Assembly: GCA_013696015.1 (NCBI GenBank)
Contig: JACCZI010000037.1
Coordinates: 1 to 18,533 of the forward strand
Length of the DNA stretch: 18,533 nt
Reading direction: 5' to 3'
Source of the DNA: Nocardioidaceae bacterium
Lineage (GTDB): Bacteria; Actinomycetota; Actinomycetes; Propionibacteriales; Nocardioidaceae
Shown here: positions 1 to 8,425 of the stretch, piece after piece
Position numbering within the stretch: the stretch's first letter is position 1
Layout of the letters: each line of letters opens with the position of its first letter
Made by a program: the position numbers and the translations under genes
The notes under the pieces: model-generated
What the model saw: only the letters and a program-made list of their open reading frames with translations
Told to the model about the DNA's origin: nothing
The model's database searches: none

Positions 1-536
1 TCGCCGCACAGGGCTCGCTTCTCGACGGCGTGGTCAAGAGCGGGCGGGTGGCACGCCAGCCGCTGCCCTGCCAGGGCACCAACGGTGTATGGCGGACCAA
101 CAAGACCGCCGGCGTGACCGTGTCGCAGCTGGTGCACCTCGGTGCAGCCACCGGTTCGGCGCGCGGTGAACAGCGCGACCGTCGCCACGGCTACGCACAG
201 ACCCGCGGCCGAGTTGCCCGGGCGACCGTTGGCGCCAGCAACCAGTTGCTGATCAAGGGCGTCATCGGCGCGGCCAACGTCACCAAGCAGGGCGACAAGC
301 TGGTCAAGTCGGCCAAGGGCACGGAGATCGTTTCGATCACGTTCCAGGGTGACCGGCTGAGGGTCCCGACCGCGGGACACCCGGTGAAGGCCGGCAACCT
401 GGCCGTGCTCTCGGCGCCCAAGGTGGATCGGAGCAAGTACGGGATATCGGTGGTCGCCTTGCGGGTCAAGGTGCTGTCCGGGACGGTGGGCACCATCGAC
501 CTGGGCATCGCAAAGGCCAGCATCAAGCCGTCCTGA
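1..536 (+). CDS. Secreted repeat-poor beta-rich protein, C-terminal part (possible choice-of-anchor P family)
   Basis: The frame is open from the first bases of the window, so this is the 3' end of a longer gene; about 177 codons are visible. The protein is rich in Gly, Ala, Val, Thr and Ser, with alternating hydrophobic residues typical of an exported beta-sheet protein. It has one Cys in an 'LPCQGTNG' context followed by 'RTNKTAG'. The pattern recalls the actinobacterial choice-of-anchor P family, secreted proteins of unknown function, but this is recognition by eye and weak. No catalytic motif or membrane segment is visible in this part, and the signal peptide would lie outside the window. 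The stop is followed 32 bases later by a strong hairpin. The GTG at 30 is probably an internal codon rather than the start. Confidence 0.5.
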   Translation, partial: AAQGSLLDGVVKSGRVARQPLPCQGTNGVWRTNKTAGVTVSQLVHLGAATGSARGEQRDRRHGYAQTRGRVARATVGASNQLLIKGVIGAANVTKQGDKLVKSAKGTEIVSITFQGDRLRVPTAGHPVKAGNLAVLSAPKVDRSKYGISVVALRVKVLSGTVGTIDLGIAKASIKPS

Positions 537-568
537 CCGCAAGGTCTGACGGAGCACAGCCGCAGGCT

Positions 569-600
569 GACCGCCCTGGGACTTCGGTCCCGGGGCGGTC
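569..600. terminator. Bidirectional hairpin terminator
   Basis: A 14-bp stem (569-582 with 587-600, one G-T wobble) closes on a TTCG tetraloop. It lies between the forward gene ending at 536 and the reverse gene whose stop codon overlaps its edge (599-601). There is no U-tract, as is common for high-GC terminators. The position between convergent genes fits termination in both directions. Confidence 0.8.
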
Positions 601-1504
601 AGCTGCATCCGGAGGCGAGCGTGGCGTCGCTACCCGCGTCCTGCGCATAAGCCCGTGCCTGCCCGAGGTCGGGCAGCACCACGCTGGCTCCGCCGGCAAA
701 CGTGGTCCCGCCATCGATGACACAGTTGTCCACCAGCTGAGGGTCGACCTGCAGCACGGCCCGCGCCAGTCGGTACAGCTCCACCGGGCCGACGTCGATG
801 TCGGTGTGCTTGGCAAACGTCCACAGCGCCCGCTCCAGTCCGCCGGACTCCGCTGCCACGCTCGCCACCTGTCGCAGACCGTCGACCATGAACTGGCCTT
901 GGTTACGCGACCGGTCGAAGTCGCCGTTGGGCAGCTGGTAGCGCTCGCGTACGAAGACCAGAGCCTCGACACCGTTGACGTGGTTGACGCCCTCGCGGAT
1001 CGTGACGAGCGGCTCGGAGAACGCGTGCGCTGAGTGGACGTCGACTCCACCGATGCTCCACACCATCCGCGAGAAGTCCCAGAAGCTCGTCGTGAAGACG
1101 TAGTCGGGGGTGATCCCCATCATGCCGGCCACCGCCGCCGCCTCGAGCTGCGGTCCGCCGTAGACCATCGCGGCGTTGATCTTGTCCCGGCCGTACCCCG
1201 GGATGTCGACGTACGAGTCGCGGGGGATGCCGATGATCGTGGCGTGGCCTGTTCGTGGGTTGATGCCAACGAGGTGGATGGAGTCGGCGCGGCTGCGCAG
1301 CACCGGCTCGCCAGGTCGGGCGTCAGAACCCAGCGCCAGGATCCACACCACGCCCGGGTCGGTGTCCAGGCCGCGGGCGTTCTCCACCTTGACCAGCGAT
1401 CCGTCGAAGCGGGGGGTTGCGGAGTCCGGCACCGTCAGGCCGACGACCGCCAACACCACTGCCAGCACTGTCCAGCGGCGTAGCCGCGACCGGACGTTGT
1501 TCAT
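599..1504 (-). CDS. LCP (LytR-CpsA-Psr) family cell-wall polymer ligase
   Basis: Extracytoplasmic phosphotransferases of this family attach undecaprenyl-linked glycopolymers (teichoic acids, arabinogalactan, capsule) to peptidoglycan. The 301-residue protein has a single N-terminal membrane anchor (about residues 10-27). The LCP catalytic core follows, with the usual conserved Arg/Asp positions: 'GSDAR' (59-63), 'RADSIHLVGINP' (72-83), 'IPRDSYVDIPG' (93-103), 'DKINAA' (107-112) and 'FDRSRNQ' (196-202). The length suits a single-domain LCP with no LytR_C extension. The ATG start overlaps the stop of the upstream lipoprotein (ATGA), which implies translational coupling. The polymer it transfers cannot be told from the sequence. 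Confidence 0.92.
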   Translation of the reverse strand: MNNVRSRLRRWTVLAVVLAVVGLTVPDSATPRFDGSLVKVENARGLDTDPGVVWILALGSDARPGEPVLRSRADSIHLVGINPRTGHATIIGIPRDSYVDIPGYGRDKINAAMVYGGPQLEAAAVAGMMGITPDYVFTTSFWDFSRMVWSIGGVDVHSAHAFSEPLVTIREGVNHVNGVEALVFVRERYQLPNGDFDRSRNQGQFMVDGLRQVASVAAESGGLERALWTFAKHTDIDVGPVELYRLARAVLQVDPQLVDNCVIDGGTTFAGGASVVLPDLGQARAYAQDAGSDATLASGCS

Positions 1505-2169
1505 CGCCGCCTCCGCTCATACGAGCCGGGAGCGCCCAGTGTCCGCGCCAGGTCGAAGCCGAACACCTGCCAGCCCCCGTCCCGGGTCAGGTACAGCTGC
1601 CCGGTCACCGCTAGCTCGACCTCGCTCTCGTCGGCGCGAATGCCCAGCAGCACCAAGGTCACATCGGCGGTCGCCCCGGCCGCCCGGCCGTGCGGGGCGA
1701 ACACGCTGAGCCGGACCGTGCGCCGGGTGGGCACCACGTCGACCAGGTCGGCACCGAGCGCCGCGTTGGTGGTCACCTCGTCCTGTCGCGACGCCAGCCG
1801 TGCCGCGTCGCGGGTGTAGTCGGCGAACGCGCCCGGGAAGTCGCGGCGAGGATAGTCGCCGCCGACGAAGCCGGCGCGCAGCCAAGACCTCACCGGCCGG
1901 GCGATGGAGGCGACGACAGACCGGCGTCGTTCGCGGGGCAGGTGCCCGGCGAGCCGGACCAGCCGCGTCTCGAGGCGCGCCGGACGCATCGTCAGCGTCG
2001 GGGCTCCGCTGACCGTGGTCGGATCGCTGGCACTCGTCGGGGACGGGGTCGGCGCGGTGGTTGTGTCGTCGTCGCAGCCGACGAGCGCGGTGGCGCCGAT
2101 CACGGCCGAGGCCAGCAGCGCGACGACGACCCTGAGCGGCCGGACGGTGACAGTCATCGCGCTCAGCAT
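1501..2169 (-). CDS. Putative lipoprotein
   Basis: A 222-residue protein with a lipoprotein signal peptide: a basic start, a hydrophobic stretch, then the lipobox 'ALVGC', followed by an Asp/Thr/Pro/Ser-rich tether. The mature part has no domain I recognise. Its C-terminal half ('LAVTGQLYLTRDGGWQVFGFDL') resembles accessory proteins that check or bind ligands at the cell surface. I chose the ATG at 2169; an ATG at 2157 also gives a good signal peptide, and neither has a clear ribosome-binding site. The open frame runs further upstream to 2466, but that part is arginine-rich out-of-frame translation of kgd and its leader. Overlap with the LCP gene suggests the two proteins act in one cell-envelope step. 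Confidence 0.75.
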   Translation of the reverse strand: MLSAMTVTVRPLRVVVALLASAVIGATALVGCDDDTTTAPTPSPTSASDPTTVSGAPTLTMRPARLETRLVRLAGHLPRERRRSVVASIARPVRSWLRAGFVGGDYPRRDFPGAFADYTRDAARLASRQDEVTTNAALGADLVDVVPTRRTVRLSVFAPHGRAAGATADVTLVLLGIRADESEVELAVTGQLYLTRDGGWQVFGFDLARTLGAPGSYERRRR

Positions 2170-2327
2170 GACCAGGCAGGCGCCGGTGTCAATGCGCCTC
2201 GCCCGATCTGCATCGGACCGACTGACTTTGTGAGCAACCAGACCCTGCGACGCCGCCACGGCGCGCCGGCGTCCGGGATAACCTGGGCAGAGACGGATAC
2301 GTACGTAGCGGAAGAGGCGATCCAGGC
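2170..2327. promoter_or_regulatory. Divergent intergenic region, lipoprotein / kgd
   Basis: This stretch separates the two divergent genes. A TAACCT (2279-2284) could be a -10 box for kgd but has no convincing -35. A 10-base palindrome, TACGTACGTA (2298-2307), lies between it and the kgd ribosome-binding site (GAAGAGG, 2311-2317) and could be a protein-binding site. No terminator or RNA is visible. Confidence 0.3.
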
Positions 2328-5300
2328 GTGACCGAGTCTTCTCACGACGACCCCCTGGCAGCATTCGGCACCAACCAGTGGCTCGTCGACGAGATGTACG
2401 AGCGCTATCAAGCGGACCCCAGCTCGGTGGACAAGGCCTGGGAGCAATTCTTCGCGGGCACCACACCTCATGAGCCGGAGACGAACGGCCGGGCTCAGCC
2501 GGACACCGCGCGCATCCCCACCGAGAAGCCGCAACCGGAGTCGGCGCAGAAGCCGCCGGTGCCCAAGTAGCAGCCCACCCCGGCGCCGCCGAGACCCGCG
2601 ACCGAGGTCGAGCACGTCGCGCTGCGGGGTGCGGCCGCCCGCACCGTCTCGAACATGGACGCCAGCCTGGAGGTACCCACCGCCACCAGCGTCCGCTCGG
2701 TGCCCGTCAAGCTGCTGATCGACAACCGCATCGTCATCAACAACCACCTCGTGCGCGCCCGCGGGGGCAAGGTCTCCTTCACCCACATCATCGGCTGGGC
2801 ACTCGTCAAGGCGCTGAAGGCGATGCCGGAGATGAACGTCGGCTTCGACGTGGTCGACGGCAAGCCAACTCTGCTGCGCCCGGCACACGTCAACCTCGGC
2901 CTGGCGATCGACCTGCCCAAGGCCGACGGCACCCGGCAGCTGCTCGTGCCCTCGATCAAGTCCGCGGAGACCATGTCGTTCGCGCAGTTCTGGACCGCGT
3001 ACGAGGACGTCGTCCGGCGGGCACGAGACGCCACCCTGACCGTCGAGGCCTTCCAGGGCACGACGCTCACCCTGACCAACCCCGGGACCATCGGCACCAA
3101 CCACTCGGTGCCGCGGCTGATGCGAGGCCAGGGGGCGATCATCGGCGTCGGCTCGATGGACTACCCGTCGGAGTATCAGGGCGCCTCGGAGCGCACACTG
3201 GCCGACCTGGCGATCTCGAAGATGATGACGCTGACGTCGACGTACGACCACCGCGTCATCCAGGGCGCCCAGTCCGGAGACTTCCTGCGCCGCGTGCATG
3301 CGCTGCTGCTCGGGGAGGACGGCTTCTTCGACGAGATCTTTGCGGCGTTGCGGATCCCGTACGAGCCGGTCCGGTGGGCGAAGGACATTCCGGCCAACCA
3401 CGACGACGAGGTGCACAAGCAGGCCCGGGTGCTGGAGCTGATCCACGCCTACCGCGTCCGCGGGCACATCATGGCCGACACCGACCCGCTGGAGTACCGG
3501 CAGCGCAGCCATCCCGATCTGGACGTGGTGACGCACGGGCTCACGCTGTGGGACCTCGAGCGCGAGTTCGCCACCGGTTCGATCGGCGGCGGTCGCCGTT
3601 TCATGCTGCTGCGTGACATCCTCGGCATCCTGCGCGACTCGTACTGCCGCACCGTCGGTATCGAGTACATGCACATCCAGGACCCGGACCAGCGCCGGTG
3701 GGTGCAGGAACGGGTCGAGCGACGGCACGAGAAGCCGCCGCGCGAGGAGCAGCTGCGGATCCTGCACAAGCTCAACCAGGCCGAGGCGTTCGAGACGTTC
3801 CTGCAGACCAAGTTCGTGGGGCAGAAGCGGTTCAGCCTCGAGGGGGCCGAGACGACAGTCCCCCTGCTCGACGAGATCTGCGAGGCAGCCGCGGAGTCGG
3901 CTCTCGACGAGGTGTGCATCGGCATGGCCCACCGGGGCCGGCTCAACGTGCTCGTCAACATCGTGGGCAAGAACGTGGGTCAGATCTTCGCCGAGTTCGA
4001 GGGCAACATCGACCCGCGGACCGTACAGGGCTCGGGGGACGTCAAGTACCACCTCGGTGCCCAAGGTGAGTTCAGTGCGGGCAGCGGGGACACGATCAAG
4101 GTTTCGGTGGCGGCGAACCCGTCGCACCTCGAGACCGTCGACCCGGTGCTCGAAGGCATCGCCCGGGCGAAGCAGGATCTGCTCAACCGCGGTGCGGCGT
4201 ATCCCGTGCTGCCGCTGCTCATCCACGGTGACGCCGCGTTCGCGGGTCAGGGTGTCGTCGCCGAGACGCTCAACCTCTCGCAGCTGCGCGGGTACCGGAC
4301 CGGCGGCACGGTGCATGTCGTCGTCAACAACCAGGTCGGCTTCACCACCTCCCCGGCCGCCTCGCGGTCGTCGTTGTACTGCACGGATGTGGCCCGGATG
4401 GTGCAGGCGCCGATCTTCCACGTCAACGGCGACGACCCCGAGGCATGCATCCGCGTGGCGCGCCTCGCCTTCGAGTACCGGCAGGCGTTCAAGAAGGACG
4501 TCGTCATCGACCTGGTGTGCTACCGCCGCCGCGGCCACAACGAGGGTGACGACCCCTCGTACACGCAGCCACTGATGTACGACCTGATCGAGGGCAAGCG
4601 CTCGGTGCGCAAGCTCTACACCGAGGCGCTGGTCGGCCGTGGCGACATCACGGTCGAGGAGGCGGAGCAGGCGCTGCGCGACTACCAGCAGCAGCTCGAG
4701 CAGGTGTTCACCGAGGTGAGGACGGCGTCCAGCAAGGCGTCGATGTACGCCACCGTCCCGGAGTACCCGGACAAGCCTGCGGTGCCGTCAGGTGGCGTGG
4801 AGACCGCGATCAGCCGCGAGGCGCTCAAGACGATCGCCGACGCGCACACCCACTCCCCCGACGGCTTCACCGTGCACCCGAAGGTGCTGCCGCAGCTGCA
4901 GCGGCGGGCCGCCTCGATCACCGAGGGACCGATCGACTGGGGCACCGGCGAGATCATCGCCTTCGGGTCGCTGCTCATGCAGGGTCGGCCCGTACGTCTG
5001 TCCGGACAGGACTCGCGTCGCGGCACCTTCGCGTCGCGGTTCGCGACGATCATCGACCGGCACACCGCAGCCGAGTGGACACCGCTGGGCACGATGACCG
5101 CCGACCAGGCCGGCTTCCACGTCTACGACTCGCTGCTGAGCGAGTACGCCGTGATGGGCTTCGAGTACGGGTACTCCGTGGCCCGGCCCGAGGCGCTCAC
5201 GATGTGGGAAGCGCAGTTCGGGGACTTCGTCAACGGCGCGCAGATCATCATCGACCAGTACATCAGCGCCGGCGAGACCAAGTGGCAGCAGAAGTCCGGA

Positions 5301-5957
5301 GTCGTGCTGCTGCTCCCGCACGGCTATGAGGGCCAGGGGCCCGACCACTCCTCCGCCCGGATCGAGCGCTTCATGACGCTGGCCGCGGATGACGCGTTCA
5401 CGGTCGCGCAGCCCTCGACGCCAGCCAGCTACTTCCACCTGCTGCGCCAGCACACACTGGGTAGCCGACACTCGCCGCTCATCGTGTTCACACCCAAGTC
5501 AATGCTGCGCTCGAAGGTTGCGGTGTCCCAGCCCGAGGACTTCACCTCGGGCTCGTTCCAGCCGCTGATCGGCGACGACGGCGTCGATGCCGGACGGGTC
5601 GAGCGGGTGTTGTTGTGCTCGGGCAAGATCGCTTGGGAGCTGCTGGCGGAGCGTGCGAAGCGAGAGGGAGACGAGCCACGCTCGGCGATCCTGCGAGTCG
5701 AGCAGCTCTACCCCCGACCGGTCGAGCAGCTGCGCGCTGCGCTGGAACGGTTCCCGAAGCTCGCCGAGCTCCGCTGGGTGCAGGACGAGCCGGCCAACCA
5801 GGGTGCCTGGCCGCACATGGCCCTACACCTGACCCGCGAGCTTGACGGGCTGCCGTTCTACCGGGTGTCGCGCCCGGAGTCGTCGTCCCCCTCCGTCGGC
5901 CAGCACTCGAGGCACGCCGAGGAACAGAAGGCGCTGCTCTCACAAGCCTTCTCGTAA
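2328..5957 (+). CDS. kgd: Multifunctional 2-oxoglutarate dehydrogenase E1/E2 (Kgd/SucA), interrupted by an in-frame amber codon
   Basis: This is the actinobacterial fused E1o/E2o enzyme, which oxidatively decarboxylates 2-oxoglutarate in the TCA cycle with DlaT and Lpd. Starting at GTG 2328 (GAAGAGG upstream), residues 1-45 form the small N-terminal helical segment ('NQWLVDEMYERY', 'DPSSVDKAWEQFF'). A Pro-rich linker follows, then the E2o acyltransferase core with 'DHRVIQGAQSGDF' (His308). The E1o domain has 'GMAHRGRLNVLVN', 'GSGDVKYHLG', the ThDP/Mg motif 'GDAAFAGQG' (634-642), 'VNNQVGFTT' and 'GYEGQGPDHSSARIERF'. The total is 1209 codons, normal for the family. Codon 81 is TAG (2568-2570), and the same frame continues on both sides. 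If the base is real, the product is either truncated at 80 residues, read through, or re-initiated at ATG 2655. That ATG lacks a ribosome-binding site and would cut off the first E2 helix. A sequencing error is also possible. Confidence 0.93.
2568..2570 (+). other. In-frame TAG stop within kgd linker
   Basis: This codon lies in the same frame as the kgd start at 2328 and as the long downstream frame from 2655 (both offsets are multiples of three). The 28 codons after it are still coding in character: G/C-ended, and reading 'VALRGAAARTVSN', the family's usual entry to the E2 domain. The next codon is CAG, and a single C-to-T change would turn CAG into this TAG. Confidence 0.9.
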
Positions 5958-5964
5958 TCGGCGG

Positions 5965-6000
5965 GTGTCGCTATCCCATGTTCACATGGGATAGCGACAC
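5965..6000. repeat. Perfect palindrome 1 (16-bp arms, TTCA loop)
   Basis: The arms 5965-5980 and 5985-6000 are exact reverse complements around a four-base TTCA. It begins 7 bases after the kgd stop. It can act as a terminator for kgd on one strand and for the GNAT gene on the other, though there is no U-tract. Confidence 0.85.
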
Positions 6001-6028
6001 TCCCAATGGGTTCGAACCCATTGGGAGT
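5999..6028. repeat. Perfect palindrome 2 (30 bases, no loop)
   Basis: Positions 5999-6013 are the exact reverse complement of 6014-6028, centred on TTCGAA. It shares two bases with palindrome 1 and is followed by a weaker inverted repeat (CCGCCA 6035-6040 with TGGCGG 6048-6053). The CCCAT/ATGGG core recurs in both perfect palindromes, which suggests a REP-like intergenic element rather than a single terminator. Confidence 0.85.
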
Positions 6029-6102
6029 GCCCCTCCGCCATTGGAGGTGGCGGGCCCGCCTCAGTGGCTCACCGATAGCGGCGACCAGGCTCGCGTTGGT
6101 CA

Positions 6103-6612
6103 CTACGACCCAGCTGTCGTCACGATCTGATCTCGTACCATGCGGATCTCCGGTCGCTCGAAGAGCGGCTCCATCTTGCGGGCCCCTTCCGGCGCGAATC
6201 TGTGCCGGGTGTAGAAAGCCCGTGCCCGGGGGTTCGCCTCGAAGACCCAGAGGTACGCCGCCGCGGGGCCGAGAGCCGTCTCGATCAAGCGGTCCGCAAT
6301 GCCCGTGCCTTGATGGGCGGCGCGGACGTAGATCGCGTACAACTCGAGACCGATGTCTATGTCGTCGTCCCGACCCGGTCCGGCCGCTGAGAACCCGACA
6401 ACCTCACCGCCTGCGGTGACGGCGATCCAGCGCGGACGAGGATCAGTGATCATCTGGCGCCACCGCTCGGTGCGCTCCGCGAGGTCACTCGTACGTTCGG
6501 CCAGCACCTTGGGCTCGACGATGGTGGCGTACGCCTCGCGCCAACACGCGATATGACAGGCAGCACCCGCACCCGCATCGTGCGCCAGCGCCCGCCGAAT
6601 GGTGACCGTCAC
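6103..6612 (-). CDS. GNAT family N-acetyltransferase
   Basis: A 169-residue single-domain acetyl-CoA-dependent acetyltransferase; the substrate is unknown. The acetyl-CoA-binding motif A is seen in 'LYAIYVRAAHQGTGIADRLI', where the usual Q/R-x-x-G-x-G/A appears as 'HQGTGIA'. Motif B is 'YLWVFEANPRARAFYTRHRF', typical of small-molecule or RimI-like members. The GTG start has AAGGAG eight bases upstream. It lies 67 bases after the oxidoreductase gene on the same strand and may be its last operon member. It converges on kgd across the palindromes. Confidence 0.9.
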   Translation of the reverse strand: MTVTIRRALAHDAGAGAACHIACWREAYATIVEPKVLAERTSDLAERTERWRQMITDPRPRWIAVTAGGEVVGFSAAGPGRDDDIDIGLELYAIYVRAAHQGTGIADRLIETALGPAAAYLWVFEANPRARAFYTRHRFAPEGARKMEPLFERPEIRMVRDQIVTTAGS

Positions 6613-6679
6613 GTCCGCCGCTCCTTCGCCCTCGCTCGACCGTACGGCGGCGAGAAGTCACGGATGGTCGGGTCCAAAC

Positions 6680-7657
6680 TCACGGATGGTCGCGGGTGAA
6701 GACGACTTTGCCAAAGACGTCGCCGCGGTGAAGGGCGGCGAAGCCCGCAGGCGCCTGCTCCATTGGCAGCGTGCGGTCGATCAGCGGCCGCACGCCGGTG
6801 ACGTCGAGCATGGCGAGCAGCGCCTGCAGCTCGTCGCGGGTGCCCATCGTCGAGCCGTGCACCCGCAGTTGCAGGAAGAAGATCCGGTTCAGCTCGGTCT
6901 CCGAGGGGTTCTGGCCCGACGTCGCGCCCGCCAGCACGACCGTCCCGCCAGGGCGCAGCGACCTCAGCGAGTGGGACCACGTCGCCGCTCCGACCGTCTC
7001 CAGGACCGCATCGACGCGGTGCGGCAGCCGAGCCCCCGGTTCGAAGACCTCGTGGGCGCCGAGCTCGAGCACCCGGGCGCGCTTGCCCTCGTCGCGGCTC
7101 GTAGCGTAGACGCGTAGGCCGGCGGCGCGAGCGAGCGCGACCACGGCGGTCGCTACACCGCCACCGGCGCCCTGGACCAGGACGCTGTTCCCGGGGCGTA
7201 CCCCGGCTGAGGTGAACAGCATCCGGTAGGCGGTCAGCCACGCAGTCGGCAGGCAGGCCGCCTCCTCGAAGGTCAGCGCCGCCGGTTTGGCGACGAGATT
7301 GCGCCGGGTAACCACGACCCTGTCGGCAAAGGTGCCCTGAAGGCGCTCCGACAACAGCGTCCGCTTGGGGTCGAGCGTCTCGTCGCCGGTCCACGACGGG
7401 TCGGGGACGACAGCGTGCACGACGACCTCGTTGCCGTTCTCATCGATCCCGGCCGCGTCACAGCCCAGGATCATCGGCAACGCCTCCTGCCGCAGTCCGA
7501 CTCCGCGCAGCGACCAGAGGTCGTGGTGGTTGAGGGAGGCGGCCCGCACGGTCACCGTCGCCCACCCGTCGGCCGGCTGCGGTTCCGGTCGCTCGCCGAC
7601 GACGAGGCCGCTCAATGGCTCAGAGTTGTCGAGCGTCTCGGCGTAGACGGCGAACAC
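6680..7657 (-). CDS. Zinc-independent MDR family oxidoreductase (quinone oxidoreductase-like)
   Basis: A 325-residue medium-chain dehydrogenase/reductase. The N-terminal GroES-like domain contains 'SLNHHDLWSLRG' (41-52) and 'ILGCDAAG' (63-70). The Rossmann NAD(P)H-binding motif is 'VLVQGAGGGVATAVV' (159-173). The structural four-Cys zinc cluster of alcohol dehydrogenases is absent, so a quinone-oxidoreductase or enoyl-reductase-like activity is more likely than alcohol oxidation. The GTG start lies nine bases after the stop of the SOD maturation peptidase. A TAGGGT (7664-7669, reverse strand) six bases before the start could be a -10 box for a leaderless transcript. The physiological substrate is unknown. 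Confidence 0.9.
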   Translation of the reverse strand: MFAVYAETLDNSEPLSGLVVGERPEPQPADGWATVTVRAASLNHHDLWSLRGVGLRQEALPMILGCDAAGIDENGNEVVVHAVVPDPSWTGDETLDPKRTLLSERLQGTFADRVVVTRRNLVAKPAALTFEEAACLPTAWLTAYRMLFTSAGVRPGNSVLVQGAGGGVATAVVALARAAGLRVYATSRDEGKRARVLELGAHEVFEPGARLPHRVDAVLETVGAATWSHSLRSLRPGGTVVLAGATSGQNPSETELNRIFFLQLRVHGSTMGTRDELQALLAMLDVTGVRPLIDRTLPMEQAPAGFAALHRGDVFGKVVFTRDHP

Positions 7658-7666
7658 GGACCGACC

Positions 7667-7963
7667 CTACTGACCCGTTCGGCGCAGCGACCACAACCGG
7701 ATGACCACGGCGGCCAGGACATCGTGGTCGGGGATGACGCCCACCGACCAGGAATCGACACCCTCCGCCGGGTTGTCCCGCTCCACCCACCAGCCGGCCG
7801 TCTCCCGGCGGACAGCGCGCTTGACCGCCACGACACCGTCGGGCAGCCGGACGACGACCAGGCCGCCGGGGCGAGGCGGCCGACCATGGCGCACCAACAG
7901 CCGGTCGCCGTCGTACAGCGTCGGCTGCATCGAGCGCCCTCGCACGACTGCAAGTCCCCACAT
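7667..7963 (-). CDS. Nickel-type superoxide dismutase maturation protease (S26 signal-peptidase family)
   Basis: A 98-residue serine-lysine peptidase. The nucleophile lies in 'GRSMQPTL' (Ser11) and the general base in 'VVAVKRAV' (Lys48). The C-terminal signature is 'ERDNPAEGVDSWSVGVIP', a form of the signal peptidase box E. No membrane anchor is present if the ATG at 7963 is the start; longer frames upstream are antisense to sodN. The family removes the short N-terminal propeptide of Ni-SOD so that His1 can bind nickel, and the divergent neighbour is sodN, which makes the assignment strong. In S26 peptidases without an anchor the enzyme is expected to act in the cytoplasm; that is an inference here. 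Confidence 0.88.
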   Translation of the reverse strand: MWGLAVVRGRSMQPTLYDGDRLLVRHGRPPRPGGLVVVRLPDGVVAVKRAVRRETAGWWVERDNPAEGVDSWSVGVIPDHDVLAAVVIRLWSLRRTGQ

Positions 7964-8016
7964 CGGGAGTAGTGTCGCCGAGGAACACGACCACCACGAC
8001 GAAGGGACTCCCCCCG

Positions 8017-8418
8017 ATGCTCGCGCGCCTGTTCGCCTCCACGATCGAGGTGTACGCCCACTGCGACCTGCCGTGTGGCGTCTACGACCCAGCCCAGGCA
8101 CGGATCGAAGCCGAATCGGTCAAGAAGATCGCCGAGAAGATGCAAGACAACGACGACCCCGACTTCAGGACGCGCGCCATCTTGATCAAGGAACAGCGCT
8201 CCGAACTCGTCAAGCACCACCTGTGGGTGCTGTGGACCGACTACTTCAAGCCCCCCCACTTCGAGAAGTACCCCGACCTGCACACGTTGTTCAACGAGGC
8301 GACGAAGCTCGCCGGGGCCAGCGGTACGAAGGGCGACGACGACGTCAAGACCGCGGACCAGCTGCTGGCAAAGATCGACCAGATAGCCGACATCTACGCG
8401 GCGACGAAGGCCGCCTGA
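8017..8418 (+). CDS. sodN: Nickel-containing superoxide dismutase (Ni-SOD) precursor
   Basis: Dismutates superoxide to oxygen and hydrogen peroxide in the cytoplasm. The 133-residue precursor has a 14-residue propeptide. The nickel hook 'HCDLPCGVY' follows: mature His1, Cys2 and Cys6 are residues 15, 16 and 20. The rest matches the four-helix Ni-SOD subunit ('DPAQARIEAESVKKI', 'KEQRSELVKHHLWVLW', 'DYFKPPHFEKYPDLH'). The start is ATG 8017, with GAAGGGA nine bases upstream; an earlier in-frame ATG at 7972 would give an atypical leader. A TAGTGT at 7970-7975 could be the -10 box. The maturation peptidase is divergently encoded 53 bases away. Confidence 0.97.
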   Translation: MLARLFASTIEVYAHCDLPCGVYDPAQARIEAESVKKIAEKMQDNDDPDFRTRAILIKEQRSELVKHHLWVLWTDYFKPPHFEKYPDLHTLFNEATKLAGASGTKGDDDVKTADQLLAKIDQIADIYAATKAA

Positions 8419-8425
8419 CGGGCTG

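Noticed and set aside
2163..4538. 791-codon open frame on the reverse strand across kgd
   Set aside because: It is fully antisense to the conserved kgd reading frame. Its Val/Arg/Asp/His-rich composition is the usual mirror of a high-GC gene, with no recognisable domain.
2655..5957. kgd as a separate shorter gene starting at ATG 2655
   Set aside because: There is no ribosome-binding site, the start would remove the first part of the E2 domain, and family homology continues upstream in the same frame to the TAG.
6008..6040. GGGTTCGAACCC followed by CCCTCCGCCA, reminiscent of a tRNA T-arm and 3' end (tRNA-Ser-like att remnant)
   Set aside because: With a seven-base T-loop the five-base T-stem does not pair properly, the distance to CCA is too long, and no anticodon or D-arm precedes it. 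The TTCGAA is explained by the centre of a perfect palindrome.
5858..6103. 81-codon reverse-strand frame after kgd
   Set aside because: It is a translation through both palindromes and the kgd 3' end, with no ribosome-binding site and no homology that I recognise.
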